Origin: Hericium rajendrae
Lineage: Eukaryota; Basidiomycota; Agaricomycetes; Russulales; Hericiaceae
DNA: 64,000 nucleotides
Direction: 5' to 3'
Assembly (NCBI GenBank): GCA_033439255.1
Contig: CM065890.1
Span: 1,240,001-1,304,000 of the forward strand
Below are positions 1 to 11,855 of the stretch, piece by piece. Numbering within the stretch: position 1 is the first letter of the stretch; each line of letters opens with the position of its first letter. The position numbers and the translations under genes were made by a program. The notes beneath the pieces are model-generated. The model saw only the letters and a list, made by a program, of their open reading frames with translations. It ran no database searches and was not told the origin of the DNA.

Positions 1-287
1 CCAGTTTATTCCATGTATATTGTCGTCTCAGCCATGCAGATGATAGTGATATGTTCATGAGAATGTTTTTCGTTCTATATTCTGTCCTCCAATGTCGAGC
101 GCATATGCTGTACCACGACAGTTGCCTTTCTAAGACAGGTCAGTGCGTCATCGCATTCTCAGGCTGAGACCTCTTGTTCCAACCTCCTTGGCATCTACGA
201 CATGAACTCCACCATCGCCTCGTCCTTGTTCCTGACCTTGTATCCACCATAAGCGTACAATCCTGAACTATTGGCTTTTACGACACC
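1..287. other. 5' flank, no gene seen
   Basis: This is non-coding sequence before the TIM-barrel gene. It presumably carries that gene's promoter and 5' UTR, but I see no clear TATA box or other element. Confidence 0.5.
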
Positions 288-1720
288 ATGACGAACGACT
301 TGCTCTTGCTGCCAACATGCTACGCGACGCCGTCAGCGGGCATGCACCCGTCGCACACGCTTCCCCTAAAGCTGGACGCGATTGCTGAAGCTGGCTTCAA
401 GCTCGTCGAGATAGCATTCCCGGACCTTGAAGGTTATGCCAAGCAGCTGCATCCCGAGTACACCAAATTGGACCGCGCGGGAAGAGGAGACCTCGATGCC
501 TTGTGCCATACGGCTAGGGAAGTCAAGAAGCTCTGTGCAGAGTTAGGGGTCGAGATCTTGGCGGTACATCCGTGAGTAGAAATTTTGTCCATCTGGTAAT
601 TAATTCTCTCAACGGCTTTCGGTGACCTTATTATAGCTTCTCTGAGTTCGAAGGTTACGAAGACCCGAGCAAGAGAGAGCAGGGCTTTGCACGAGCCCAT
701 TCGTGGTTCAAAGTGCTCACAGTACGTATTGATCGCTTCGACGTGATCAGACTTTAATTAATTGCTCATCTCTCCCAAGGCTTTAGGCTGTCAGATGATG
801 CAGATTGGCTCGTCTGACGATCCGTCCTCGAGTCCCAATCTCGACGTCATTGCGCGTGATCTGCGCCAGCTAGCGGATGAGGCTATGAAGCAAGATCCTC
901 CTATCAGGTTGTAAGTAGATGTTCCGTGAGACCCTCGAGTTTTAAAGTGACGGGCCGAAAAGAGCATATGAAATGTGGGCGTGGGGCGCACACGTGTAGG
1001 CTGTTCCGTGTTTAGAGTGGGATTGCTCCACTCATCTTGAAATTCCCCGCTCAGAAATACATGGGAACACACATGGGAAGTGTGTAAACGCGTCGACCGA
1101 CCGAATTTCGGTCTTTGTCTGGATACTTTCCAGATCTGTGGTACGCGCCCCCATGCTTTTAGTCGTGATTGCAATCTTATCACCCTATCAGCCCGCACAT
1201 TCGCCGATCCGACTGCTCCCAATCGCCTTGCACCTCATGCAGAGCTCCGGCTCACCACGACTTTAGCTGACTTGACAGAAGTCTTCTCAGTACCCGCTGC
1301 CCGCGACAAGATTTTCTATCTTCAAATATCTGATGGCTCGCGGAAGGTTAGGCCAGACGATCTGCAGAAAAAGGCCAAGGAGCTGGGGATCAGTCCGCTC
1401 TATGCCTGGTCAAATTCGTGGCGGCCTTTGCCATTCATGAATGAAATCGAGAATGGCGAAGATTTCGGCGGATATCTTCCTGTCGTGGATGTCGTTGCTG
1501 CCATTTTGAGGACTGGCTATCGAGGCCCTCTGTCTTACGAGGTAATTGCTCACGCCATTTTCCAGCTTTTCATGGGGCTAGATGGAATGTTCATTAGGTC
1601 TTCTACGAAGACGACATGGCGAAGGATGATCCCAGTGTTCCTCTCAAGTGGGCCATGGCTGCTCAGAAAGCTCACAAGAAGCTGATTTATGAACTAGAGA
1701 AGAGAGGTTTTATTGAGTGA
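288..1720 (+). CDS. sugar phosphate isomerase/epimerase-like TIM-barrel enzyme
   Basis: Belongs to the xylose-isomerase-like TIM-barrel family (AP endonuclease 2 fold), whose fungal members are often named 3-dehydroshikimate dehydratase. I read seven exons with six short introns (about 572-636, 721-787, 911-968, 996-1052, 1141-1190, 1541-1597). The start ATGACGAACGAC opens a strong N-terminus containing SYATPSAGMHPSHTL-like sequence (here CYATPSAGMHPSHTLPLKL). Likely metal ligands are Glu in AYEMWAWGAH, Asp in GLCLDTFQI, Asp in YLQISDG and Glu in LSYEVFYEDD. The frame runs on through every junction and ends in KRGFIE. In family terms it should isomerise or dehydrate a polyol or quinate-type intermediate in the cytosol. 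Two transporter copies follow on the same strand, which suggests but does not prove a small uptake-and-catabolism group. The substrate is not known from sequence. Confidence 0.85.
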
Positions 1721-2626
1721 GTACGCTCGATGCGTCTTCGTCCAGGTCATTCACATAACTTGCCTGCAGAGATACGTAAGGCCTGTTTCATGCCAATTTT
1801 GGCTCTTATGTATCACTTTGCATTCCAGTGTACTGCTCGTACCCGGACCATCCGATCCGATTTCCATCATGCCGTTCTAAAGCTGCAACTCGACCGGGCT
1901 GCATTCAGCCTGTTCTGTTGACTCGGACCGGCGCATGATGTGGAATCCCTTTCGGACGAACCTGTTTTACGGCTTTCCCAGGTAAGTATGGTCGGAGCGT
2001 CAGGGAGCTAGCGCTCGGAGCTCGATCTGGCCATATGATTCCTAAATGAATGGAGATAGAAGGCGAAGCAGGGAAGGGTACAGTGAAGAGGGGTGAAATA
2101 CTTGCGAAGTACGTACCGGCGGGCCGGCCGCAAGGTCATTCGTTTGGAATGTAAGCATACTGAGGCTTTAGCTGGTCTATTTGCTGACGCTCGAGTAGCG
2201 TTGACCGATGGCTCCACAGCCTGCTAAAGTATTGTAGCGGCCGCACCTAGCGCACGATGTGCATTCGCTATTCCCTGTCCTTCTGACGTCATGACTGTCT
2301 GCGCTGTCTTATGCGGGCCTGCGAGCGGATCCAATCTTGAGGGCCGAGAATACAGAGATCGTCAGCGTCAGTGCTCATGTTGGTCTAGCAAATGGAGTCT
2401 GTCTACGTTATACTGGTTGGTCAGTTCACAGACTCGCACTCTACACGAAGTTGGATTGGTCTCATGATCACATTTAATATTTTGTGATAAATATGCTCCG
2501 CACCGGAAATCGCCAGGTGCGTCCATACTTCTCTTGAGTATTATCATAATCAGTATATGACGTTGTTCAAACGAGCACGAATTCTGACCCTTGCACTATC
2601 CTCAACCTCCATAGCCGTCTGCGAAA
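1721..2626. other. intergenic, no gene seen
   Basis: This is the 3' UTR of the TIM-barrel gene plus the upstream region of the dead transporter copy. The short reading frames here have no family resemblance and I accept none. No repeat was seen. Confidence 0.5.
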
Positions 2627-4131
2627 ATGTGGACGCTCCAGGCCCGCGGAAAGTGATTCGTAATAGCCCTTACAGGTGAGTGTTCTGTACAGAAGTACGT
2701 TCGGCGGCACGCTCACTCCTGCATCGAATCATGTTGCTGTCAAGGCTTCTTGCTCCTGGGACACGATCAGGGCGCCATGTGCGGCATCGTACGAAGGGTG
2801 GCATTGCTGCGGCCAATGCTTGCGTTGACGCACGTCGCAGATTGGCGCGGACAACTAGTTCGGACGCGACTTTGGAAGCCCAGACCCGGCCGCTTAGGGT
2901 ATGATTACAAGCCTGCTTCCATTTACCGCCACAATGTCGAGTGACAAAATTATAGGTGGCTATTTATGTGAGCGGAATCACCGTTGATACCACGGTGACA
3001 GCCAACAGGTATCATGAAACACTTTTTCGCTGGGGTATAGGATGCGCGGTTGGAAGTCTGTTCGTTTTCTTCTGCGGCAAATATATCGGACGCAAGCGCA
3101 CGATTTTAGCGGGTGCCATCACCATCACCATGCTACTCGGGACTGTAAGAGGTCATCCGTGTTGACTTTAAACCGGATTTTAAAGAATAATCCCGACAGA
3201 TGATTTTCACCAGTTCGACTACGAAAACGCAACTGTGTGGGGGACGTATTGTCACAGGAATCATGGGCCGCGGCCCGCCGTGCCCTCTGTTCGCAGCGCT
3301 TGCCTGATGCAGCGTGCTCCAGGGAAACGGCTTCAATTTATCCTCAATTCCTGTATATCAATCGGATGTGCGGCGGCCATATACGTGGGACCCTCGTGTG
3401 CTTGAACTCGTGCGACAATAGTCGGACTAAGAATCACGCGCCGCTATTGACTTCATGGACATTGGATACATTTCGTGACACTGACTCTATAGGCATATTG
3501 GCCCGACTACGGAATGTCCTCCGTTTCTGGACCAGCGCAATGGCATCTACCAGTAGGTGGGCGGTCTCTATTACACGCCGTCCAAATTTAAAGTAATGTA
3601 ATTTTTTTATCAAAAGGATTCCAAGCATTATTTGCCCTGTGCTTATTGCTACAAATCATGGTCCTCCCCAACTCGCCTCGTTGGCTCATTGCTCATGGGC
3701 GAGAGGAAGAAGGTTTGCGTGCCTTAGGAACGTTTGAAGATCAAGAGATCGACCATCCTAATGTCCTTGGGAAGAAAAAGGATATAGAGGCGTCTTACCA
3801 GGAGAGCACAGGAGGTGATCAACACTGATACCTTTTCGTCGCATTGATCTAAATATTGCTGCACGTCAGGCCATTCCGGTATCGTGAACTGCTTGAAGGC
3901 GGGCCGCTCGGCAACTTCCGCAGGATATGTCTGCATTGGAGTCAATGTAATGCAGCAATTCACGGGGTAAGGCCATTCGTGTCTATGTCCACGCGTGCAT
4001 GTTGCTCATTCAGTCCTACCATTTGTTTAGGCCAAACATGATCAATATGTCCTAGATCCCGTGTCACTGTGTAATATTGCGAGATATTGACCATTCGTAA
4101 GTTATCTTGTACCTATTTTCATAAGAGAGTC
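2627..4131 (+). pseudogene. decayed MFS sugar transporter copy
   Basis: This is a degraded paralogue of the intact transporter at 4937-7143, in the same order and with recognisable introns. The start (MWTLQARGK) matches MWDKRVRGK of the intact gene, but the next codon is TGA where the intact copy has TGG. Other relics are LLGHDQGAMCGIV (intact: LLGYDQGVMSGIV), KYIGRKRTILAGA, PNSPRWLIAHGREEEGLRAL, PFRYRELLEGGPLGNFRRI, an NMIN-like stretch and a relic of the YLAPILYQ exon near 4105. The last third, including the final helices and the PETKGLELED signature, is missing. The GYDQG exon and the exon matching GNGFNSSSIPMYQSE are scrambled. Several splice sites survive, so decay followed a duplication of the intron-bearing gene and not retroposition. 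Confidence 0.8.
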
Positions 4132-4936
4132 CAGGTCAACAATCTATGCATCGTCCAGTGCGCATCGGGTTGACTTCCTCTCTACAATGCTGATCTGCTC
4201 ACGTTTCTCTTGTATCAGTGTGGGAAATAAGGCATCTCTCTTCGTCATTATTGAACATCGTTAGCATGATTTCCAGGCATCTTCTGAACCGCTCTCTCGG
4301 CACCCGTGACACGACCGGCGGCTAACAATGGCAGATGAGGATACCTGGAGGTCTCACCACGCCGTGTTCGAAATGGAGAGGTCGGCCGATGGCCTCGCCG
4401 TGCTCACGGACCGCTGGAATATGCATGAGAAGGTCAGCAGTTCCTGTGGCTCCAGCGTCTGTAACACCTTCTTTTGCAGCGCGTCATCGGACCTCGCCTT
4501 TCCCACCTCGAAACGCATACACTGTCCTGACATGCTCCACGATCAACCCTGACTGGCTGGTATCGTCGGCGACCATGAGTATATCCGAATGATTTTATCG
4601 ATTTTTTAATCAGAATCCAGATTAGTCGGTCACGAATTCGATCAGTCGTCCTTCGGAGGCACCTCTCATTGCCCTTAAGCCGAGCCGATTTTCAGCGCGT
4701 TTCACAGGTGGACCCTACAGGTGGACCCTTCATAAAATACGCGAAGTCCAAGCATATCGAGGCCAGTCTCATGACGGAGTGTTCAGCGTCCTCCATTCTT
4801 TGCACTTATTCCATTCTTTGCACTTATTGGGCGGGTCAGCGGGCATGCTTCGAAATCCATATATTCGAGTTCATGCAGGCAGGTCATCTGAGAGTCCCCT
4901 TCCGCCCGACTTGCAAGAGCACGACTTGTCGTTGCG
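4132..4936. other. intergenic between transporter copies
   Basis: This holds the upstream region of the intact transporter. A 15-base direct repeat (ccattctttgcactt, twice, about 4793-4824) and a doubled gtggacccT element near 4711-4728 are visible. I find no convincing gene. Parts of the lost 3' end of the upstream pseudogene could once have been here, but I cannot recognise them. Confidence 0.4.
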
Positions 4937-7143
4937 ATGTGGGACAAGCGCGTTCGCGGGAAATGGCTACTCGTGGCAGTCACAGGTGAGCATCTTCAAA
5001 ATGATACATCAGAAAGACTCGCTGAGTCATTTCCTTAGCATGCTGCTGCCAAGGGTTCTTACTGCTCGGATACGACCAGGGTGTGATGTCCGGTATCGTA
5101 GGTGCAGACAACCAGTTTGGCAGGGACTTCGGGAATCCCAACCCGACGCAGCAGGGGACGATTGTAAGTTTGATACTTGCACCGAAACGAGCATGTCCTG
5201 ATCCTTTCATAGGTCGCCATCTATGTGCGATTCGATTATCGCATTCTTCTTTCCTAATGGCTGAGCGATTGTTCATGTTCCAGGACATAGGATGTGCCAT
5301 CGGAACTATCTGCGCGTTCATGTTCGGTGAGCGCATCGGCCGTAAGCGCATGATTATGGCTGGTGCATTGACAATGATTGTCGGGACTGTGAGTTTATCT
5401 TTCTCTCTCACTAAATGATGCTTAAAATACAATTCAGGCTATAATGACGAGCTCAACGACGCGGGCACAGCTGTACGTTGGCAGAGTAGTAACAGGTCTG
5501 GTAAGCCTCCAACGAAAAAGTCTACTGAAGCTTGGTACCTAAAGACGGGTTTCCTGCAGGGAAACGGCTTCAACTCGTCCTCCATTCCGATGTACCAGTC
5601 GGAGACCTGTGGAGGACATGTCCGCGGTACTCTTGTATGTCTGAACTCAACAGTCACAATCATCGGACTCGTCATCGTAAGTATCTCGCCTTCAGCCAAG
5701 CATGCTAGGTTCCTGAAAAGTGACAGGCATATTGGCTGGACTACGGCATGTCGTTCGTGAGCGGCCCTGCACAATGGCGTCTGCCCATCGGTATGCCAGA
5801 ACGTCCCGCTTCTATCTGTGATCTGACAGTATTACAGGGTTTCAGGCGTTTTTCGCGCTTTGCCTGTTCCTTCAGGTGCTGATGCTTCCGGACTCGCCTC
5901 GATGGCTCCTTGCGCATGGCCGCGAGGATGAGGGCTTGCAGGTCTTAGCCCGGCTCGAGAACAAGGATGTCGATGACCCCGACGTGCTCGAGAAGAAGAA
6001 GGAGATTGAAATTTCTTTGGCGCAAGAGAGCGCTGGAGGCAAGCCCTGTTTATGCGGATTCGATGACATGCTAACTTGTCCGTCTCTTTATCCACCTAGG
6101 ACCGTTCCGGTATCGTGAGTTGCTCGAAAGAGGCCCGATTGACAACTTCCGCCGGATATCCTTATGCATCGCTGTCAACTTTACCCAACAATTCTCAGGG
6201 TAGGGCGTGCACCGTTTTCATTATGACAAAAAGTAGCTGACATTAGGGATTCAGAGCTAATATGATAAAGTAAGACAACATACACCATCTCTACGACTGT
6301 TTCGCTGACGATGTGGAAGTTATCTTGCACCTATCTTATACCAGAACACTATGGGCCTCTCTAGAAATCTCTCACTCATCCTCGGCGGTGCGACTGCCTG
6401 CACATTTATGATCGCCTCTTTTCTGCCTCTCTGGGTGCGTGCGCCGTCGACGAGCATCTTTCCTGTCTTGTCTGACTTTATTGGCGAACATGCTACAGAC
6501 TGTCGATCGCTTTGGCCGGCGCGTTCTGTTGATGACTTCTGCCACGGGACAGTCACTGTGTTTCGTCATTGTGTCTATTCTGCTGTCCAGAGGCACGACC
6601 TCGGCTGCATATGGCGCCACCGCCATGATATTCCTCTTCCAGATCTTCATTGGCATCGGATACTTGCCCATTGTACGTCTTGTACCCCATACTTGCACGC
6701 CTCTTTCGCTGACCATAAACACTCCTTACAGCCCTGGCTTTACCCCTCAGAGGTACGCCCACTGACAAGTCACATCGTAGCTTTTGCTCACTCACCCCTA
6801 CCAGATCTCCACGACGCGCATCCGCGCGCGCGGCGCCGCGATCGGCGCCTTCTTCCAGTGGATGTGTACCTTCGCCGTGGTCGAGATGACGCCGCCCGCG
6901 ATCGCGAACATCGGCTGGCGCGTGTTCATCGTATTCGCGGTGCTCAACGCGCTGTGGATCCCTCTCATCTACGCCTTCTTCCCCGAGACGAAGGGCCTCG
7001 AGCTCGAGGACGTCGATCACATCTTCGAGAAGGGCGGGATCACCGGCGGGGTGTGGTCTGCGCCGGGCGGGCGCACCGTCATACGGCACAGGGCGCGACG
7101 CGACGTCGAGGTTATGGAGGTTGAAGTTGCGGAGAAGAACTGA
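4937..7143 (+). CDS. MFS sugar/quinate-type transporter
   Basis: This is a plasma-membrane hexose or quinate transporter of the major facilitator superfamily, sugar porter family, expected to bring sugars or quinate-like acids in by proton symport. It is spread over about a dozen exons. In order I see MWDKRVRGKW at the start, GFLLLGYDQGVMSGIVGA (helix 1), GERIGRKRMIMAGA (loop 2-3), YQSETCGGHVRGTLV, the central PDSPRWLLAHGREDEG, NFRRI, FSGANMINYLAPILYQ rebuilt across a clean splice at about 6268-6325, DRFGRRVLL, PWLYPSE and the C-terminal FFPETKGLELEDVD. These are the standard sugar-porter signatures, with no missing element and no stop. The start is fixed by the match to the paralogue upstream. 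It lies between its dead copy and a convergent phosphatase. Substrate cannot be assigned. Confidence 0.9.
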
Positions 7144-7297
7144 GTTGCTTTAATTTGATCATTTTGTTATTTACCACAAGCGGCACTTGAGACACCGTAG
7201 ACTTATTTTGATTACTGTGCTCGGTCGTACATCTGTCCGCTCGACACAGGCAAGACAAGCAGGTAAGTACCAGACACTAAACTACTAAACTATTAAA

Positions 7298-8982
7298 CTA
7301 CAAGAACAGCATCGCGGTCGCAACCGCAGCACCAAGCACGCCAACAGCTGCCGCCACGCCCGTCGCAGCGCCCACTCGCGCGCCACTCGACGATCCACCG
7401 GCCGACCCCGACCCCGACGACGCGCTGGCGTTCGCAGGCCCGCTCGCGGGGACAGTCGCATTGAGCGCAGTCAAGTTCGCGGGCGCAGGCATGGCCGCGG
7501 GCGTGAGGCTCTTGTTGAGGTTGGGCGCGACGAAGACGGGCCCGCCGCCGGCGCCGACGGCGCTCGTGTTGGGCGCGCTGAAGGGGACGTAGAGCTTCGG
7601 GTTGAGCGGGCCGGGGATCGTGCCGGTTGCGTTCGTGAACGGGATCGCGGCGCCGGAGATGTTCTGGTTCTCGTAGCCCGTGGCGGCGGCGACGAGGGAA
7701 AAGACGTTCGAGAGCGTCCTGTGCGGGCACGTGGGTTAGTGGTGGAGAGGCAGAGGGAGGGGAGGAGCGTACTTGTTGGTGTCGCCGCGGCCGAGGGACC
7801 CGAGACCCCAGTTGGCCTGGACGGAGCTGAGGCAGGAGTAGTGCGTGTAGTAGGTCGAGTCGGTGGTGCCGCGGAGGTGCTCGGGAACGGCGCCGCCGAG
7901 GAGGATGGAGAGCACGCGGTTGTTGACGGTGTACGTCTCGGTTTCGTCGAACGTGAGGAGGATGAGCGTGCGGTTGTCGTTGAAGCGCGGGTCGGCGAGC
8001 AGCGGGACGAGCCAGTACTCGAGCCAGCTGGCCGCGAAGTCAATCGTCGTGTCATGGGCGTCGTTGACAAGGTTGGGCGTGACGAAGAGCCACTGCGGGA
8101 GCGCGGAGGCGTTCACATCGGCGGCGAAGTCGTTGAAGTCGCGATGCAGCGCGGCGCGGGCGGGCACGCCGGCGACGGAGTCGTAGATGATCGTAGGGTT
8201 GTGCTTGCGCACATAATACGTGTACGGCGGCGCGGAAGTGTTTAGGTAGTTTGCCGAGGTGAAACTGGGGGCGGCAGTGAGAAATATCTCTCGATTGCTA
8301 TTCACGACACGTACTTGAAGCCAGCATAGCCATCCGTCGGAAGGCCTTCCTGGTAAGAGGCCCAGGAGATGTTCTTAGCCTCCAAGAGGTCGACAACCGT
8401 CGAGATGCTAAGAATAACGCGTGAGCACGTGACCGCGTTTCATTTGCGATCGACACACTTGGAGGGGATGTTGTAGAGATTATCGTCAGCCATGCCCCAG
8501 AAATCACCGCCGACCACGGCCGCGTAGTTGGGCTCAGAAGGGTGCGTCAGAGCATAGTACTGATCGAGGCGAATCCCTTGTGTCGCGAGGTTCGTGAAGG
8601 TGGCCTAGATTCAGGTTATTGGGAGACGCGACCACCTATATGGGGATGCGGACGTACAGTGGAGTTTGCAGACTCGAAGTCGGTATTCTCGAGCCAGATC
8701 TGGACAAGTGTGAGAGTTTGACGGCGGACAAACACGAAAAGGAAATTACCTGGATGAATCTGTCGAACTGCTTGCCAGCGACGACAGACGGCTTGGGGAG
8801 AGAGCCGTTGCTGGGTCCTCCGCTGTTGGGAGATGCGTCCAGCGGGCCAGCGGCAGGCTTCACGAACGAAGGAGCCTGCACGTCGTGTTGAGTGATTATG
8901 GACGCTACGCAGATCGAGTAATAAATACCTGGGCGGCAAGCACGGAGGGCAGCAGGAGGACAAAAGCAGAGAGATACTGCAT
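7298..8982 (-). CDS. secreted, GPI-anchored acid phosphatase (phosphoesterase family)
   Basis: Belongs to the phosphoesterase/acid phosphatase family (PF04185 type), which releases phosphate from organic esters outside the cell. Exon 1 gives a signal peptide (MQYLSAFVLLLPSVLAAQ). The body has the family landmarks LTHPSEPNYAAVVGGDF, DDNLYNIPS and the later FDETETYTVNNRV block, with several Asn glycosylation sequons. The C-terminus is Ala/Ser/Gly-rich and ends in a hydrophobic tail (GVLGAAVATAMLFL) after a small-residue run, the pattern of a GPI-anchor signal, so a cell-surface protein is expected. I read about seven exons; the stop at 7298 is firm. A CACTATAAAG box lies about 60 bases upstream of the ATG. 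The multicopper oxidase is divergent to it, sharing a 610-base promoter region. Confidence 0.88.
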
Positions 8983-9592
8983 GGCGACAAAGGCGAAATG
9001 ACCTCGAAACGACCGAGGCGCCAACGATGCATCTCTGACACTTTATAGTGAGCGCCAGAACGAATCGTCGGCGGCACGATGCTGTATGCGTCGAGATCTG
9101 TCGAGATGGGCCGCCGTCTGACCCCCGAGACGAGATAATTTTGCAAAAACAGATATGGTCGTTCCTTGTACGACGAAGATGAGCGCAAGCACGTGGACAA
9201 ACGCGTCAGTCTGACGGGGCGTGCATGTGCTGCATGATAGCAATTTTGGAAGAAAGCGTATGGAAGAGGTGCATTTCAATGCAATCAGACGTGCTGGGTA
9301 ACATCGAGACGCGACGAGGAGGGTTTGATGGAGACAGATAGCCAATGGGACTGCGCACGAGCCACTTCCAAGCGACATGGTGGCGTAGATGCGGGGAAAG
9401 ACATCGTGGCACGTTTTGATGCAATCAGCATCCAGGACCTCCGACTTCTCTCACGTCCAATCACAGGTAATCCATTTGCGGTGTTCGTCCTTGCCATTTC
9501 GACAAATCGTATTTCTCGACACAACGTGATAAGCTTCTCCACCCTTCACCAAAATGTGAGTCCTTTCCGCCTGTCTGCTATCCAGAGTGGAC
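8983..9592. other. divergent promoter region, phosphatase/multicopper oxidase
   Basis: The non-coding sequence is shared by two genes transcribed away from each other. It holds a TATA-like box for the minus-strand gene and, near 9555-9585, a probable 5' UTR intron (gtgagtcc...tccag) of the plus-strand oxidase. Confidence 0.5.
9041..9050 (-). promoter_or_regulatory. TATA-like box of the acid phosphatase gene
   Basis: The minus strand reads CACTATAAAG about 60 bases before the phosphatase ATG, a normal distance for a fungal TATA box. Confidence 0.5.
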
Positions 9593-11855
9593 ATGGCTGT
9601 CGCTAAACCGCGGTACCAGCGCGCCCGCATTCTCGTGCTTTCAGGAGTAACTCTTGTCGTCGTACTCGCTCTTGCACTCGGTCTCGGTCTTGGTTTGGGC
9701 CTACGAAAACACCACGATGATTCCAGCGCTGCAGCGTCCCCGTCTTTCAATTTGCCGCAATTGCAGACTAGCCCAACATCGGACTTCGTGCTAAACGGGC
9801 TTGCTGGCCAGCCGCCCCAGACACGCGAGTACAACTTCACCGTTGAGCAAGCCATCGGTGCTCCAGATGGCTTCACGCGACGCATGCTCGTCGTGAATGG
9901 TATGTAGTCTCTTGTTCCCGAGTATCTGGTATTTATGTTACGCATCAGGTATGTACCCTGGGCCCACCATTGAGGCCAACCAGGGCGACCGCCTGGTTGT
10001 ACATGTCCAGAACAACCTTCCCAACACGACCAGCATCCACTGGCATGGCCTTTTCCAGAATGGGACCAACTGGTATGACGGCACATCAGGCATCACAGAG
10101 TGTGGGATCCCGCCGGGCCAGTCGCTCACGTACAACTTCACATTCGGGGGTTTCTCGGGCACGACCTGGTGGCACGCACATCATTCCGCGCAGTATACGG
10201 ATGGTATCACTGGCGCGCTCATTGTCCACCCATCTGACCCTGCTCCCCCCAGCCTCCCGAAATGGGATGGCGAGCTGGTTGTTCAGATGTCCGACTTCTA
10301 TCACGACACGAGCGACGTGCTCCTCGCCCAGTATTTCAACGTTGGTATCCATACCATTGTTGATCATCTCCTATACACTCTGATGTGCAAGGTCAATCTC
10401 ACAGCCCTTTGGCATCCAGGGAACTCCTGGAAATGAGCCTGTTCCGGATGCGGGTGTAGGTTTCAATCTTTCAAATAACGATCGACCGCTCATGCATATT
10501 GGCAGACCCTCAATGGACTCGGTCAATATTATGCTGCAGGAACAGGCGGAACATACTCCAACGTAAGCTGCATTGTACACATCCTCGCTCAAGACACTAA
10601 TTCTCGTCACCATCACAGTTCACTCTGCAGCGCAACCAAACGTGAGCTGCCCACCAGTCTCTGGCTTCTCATCTTACCCAAAGCATACTCCAGCTATCGC
10701 ATCCGCCTCGTCAACACGGGCTCCTTCGCCTCCATCCGCTTCTCCGTCGATGGACACCCGCTTACACTCATCGAAGCCGACGGCACCCTGCTCGCGCCCT
10801 CAACCGCCGCGGGGGTGACCATCGCGGTCGCGCAGCGCTACTCCGTCCTCCTGCACACGAACTCAACGGCCTCGCCGAACGGCACGTTCTGGATGCGCGC
10901 CGCCGTGCAGAGCGACATGTTCACGTACGACCAGCCCGGCATGAACCTCGACATCCGTGGCGTGCTGCGGTACGCGGACGCGCCGGCGGACGGCCTGCCC
11001 GGCGCGGTGGACTCCGCGGACCCCGGGCCTGGGCGGGACGGCCTCGCGGATGTGGACGGGACGACCGAACTTATCGCGCTGACGCCGGACCTGGCGCCGG
11101 AGCCCACCGTCGTGTTTCCCCTCACGTTTGCGTTTGAGAACACGCCGGATAATCAATTCCTCGGCTTTATCAACACGACGGTGCGTGCTGGTGCGTGCAC
11201 CATGGATGTGGGCTGACGCGCGCGGCGTAGAGCTGGATGCCGCTGAATGGGACGTCGACGCTGCTTGCGGTGCATCAGGGCTTGTCCGGGTTCACCACCC
11301 CCGGGTCGAACATCGCGGACGGCGACCAGCTGCTTGCGACTGTAGACTCCATACAAACGGTCGATGTCAGGATCGTAAGCGGCGTTCCATTCCGCACGTA
11401 TGCCGTACGCTTATGACATGACGGCAGGACAACCTCGACGACGGTGACCACCCGTTCCACCTGCACGGCCACAGGCCATGGATGTAAGCCTTTTTCGTCG
11501 TCATGAATGTACTTACCATTAAGGCATTTCGTCATGACAGTATCGCGTCGGGTGCAGGCCGCTACACCGGTCAGGCGCTCAACAACACGAACCCGCTCCG
11601 GCGCGACACCGTCCTCATCCCCGCCTACTCGTGGATGGTCCTTCGCTTCGTCTCGGACAATCGTACGCCTTGTTCCTCATCCCTTCCGAACGTGGCTGAC
11701 GACACGCAGCCGGTCTCTGGGCATTCCACTGCCATCTCGCGTGGCATATGGCGGCGGGCTTGCTCGTGCAGTTCAATACGCTCCCGTCGCGCATCGCGCA
11801 GATGCAGATTCCGCAGGACATCGTTTCTCAGTGTACTGCGGCGCCGTCATCATAG
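9593..11855 (+). CDS. laccase-like multicopper oxidase, N-terminally membrane anchored
   Basis: A copper oxidase that oxidises phenols or metal ions and reduces O2 to water. All four copper motifs are seen: IHWHGLFQ, WWHAHHSAQ, HPFHLHGH and FHCHLAWHMAAGLL, giving the full His set and the type 1 Cys. The residue ten after the Cys is Leu. The N-terminus is not a cleavable signal but about 20 basic-flanked residues followed by a long hydrophobic run (ILVLSGVTLVVVLALALGLG), so a type II anchor with an extracellular enzyme is likely. Nine or so introns join in frame, for example SDN/PGLWAFHCH across the last one; the protein ends in CTAAPSS. The motif style (PGPTIEANQGD, HMAAGLL) is closer to ascomycete-type laccases and related oxidases than to classical basidiomycete secreted laccases. 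A ferroxidase role is possible but no permease neighbour is seen. Confidence 0.88.

Noticed and set aside
6351-7124. A 257-codon plus-strand frame crossing transporter exons
   Set aside because: It runs through introns and gives Arg-rich text; the transporter exons are in another phase with all sugar-porter motifs.
7471-8245. Long open frames in other phases across the acid phosphatase gene
   Set aside because: GC-rich third positions leave several frames open; only the phosphatase frame has family motifs.
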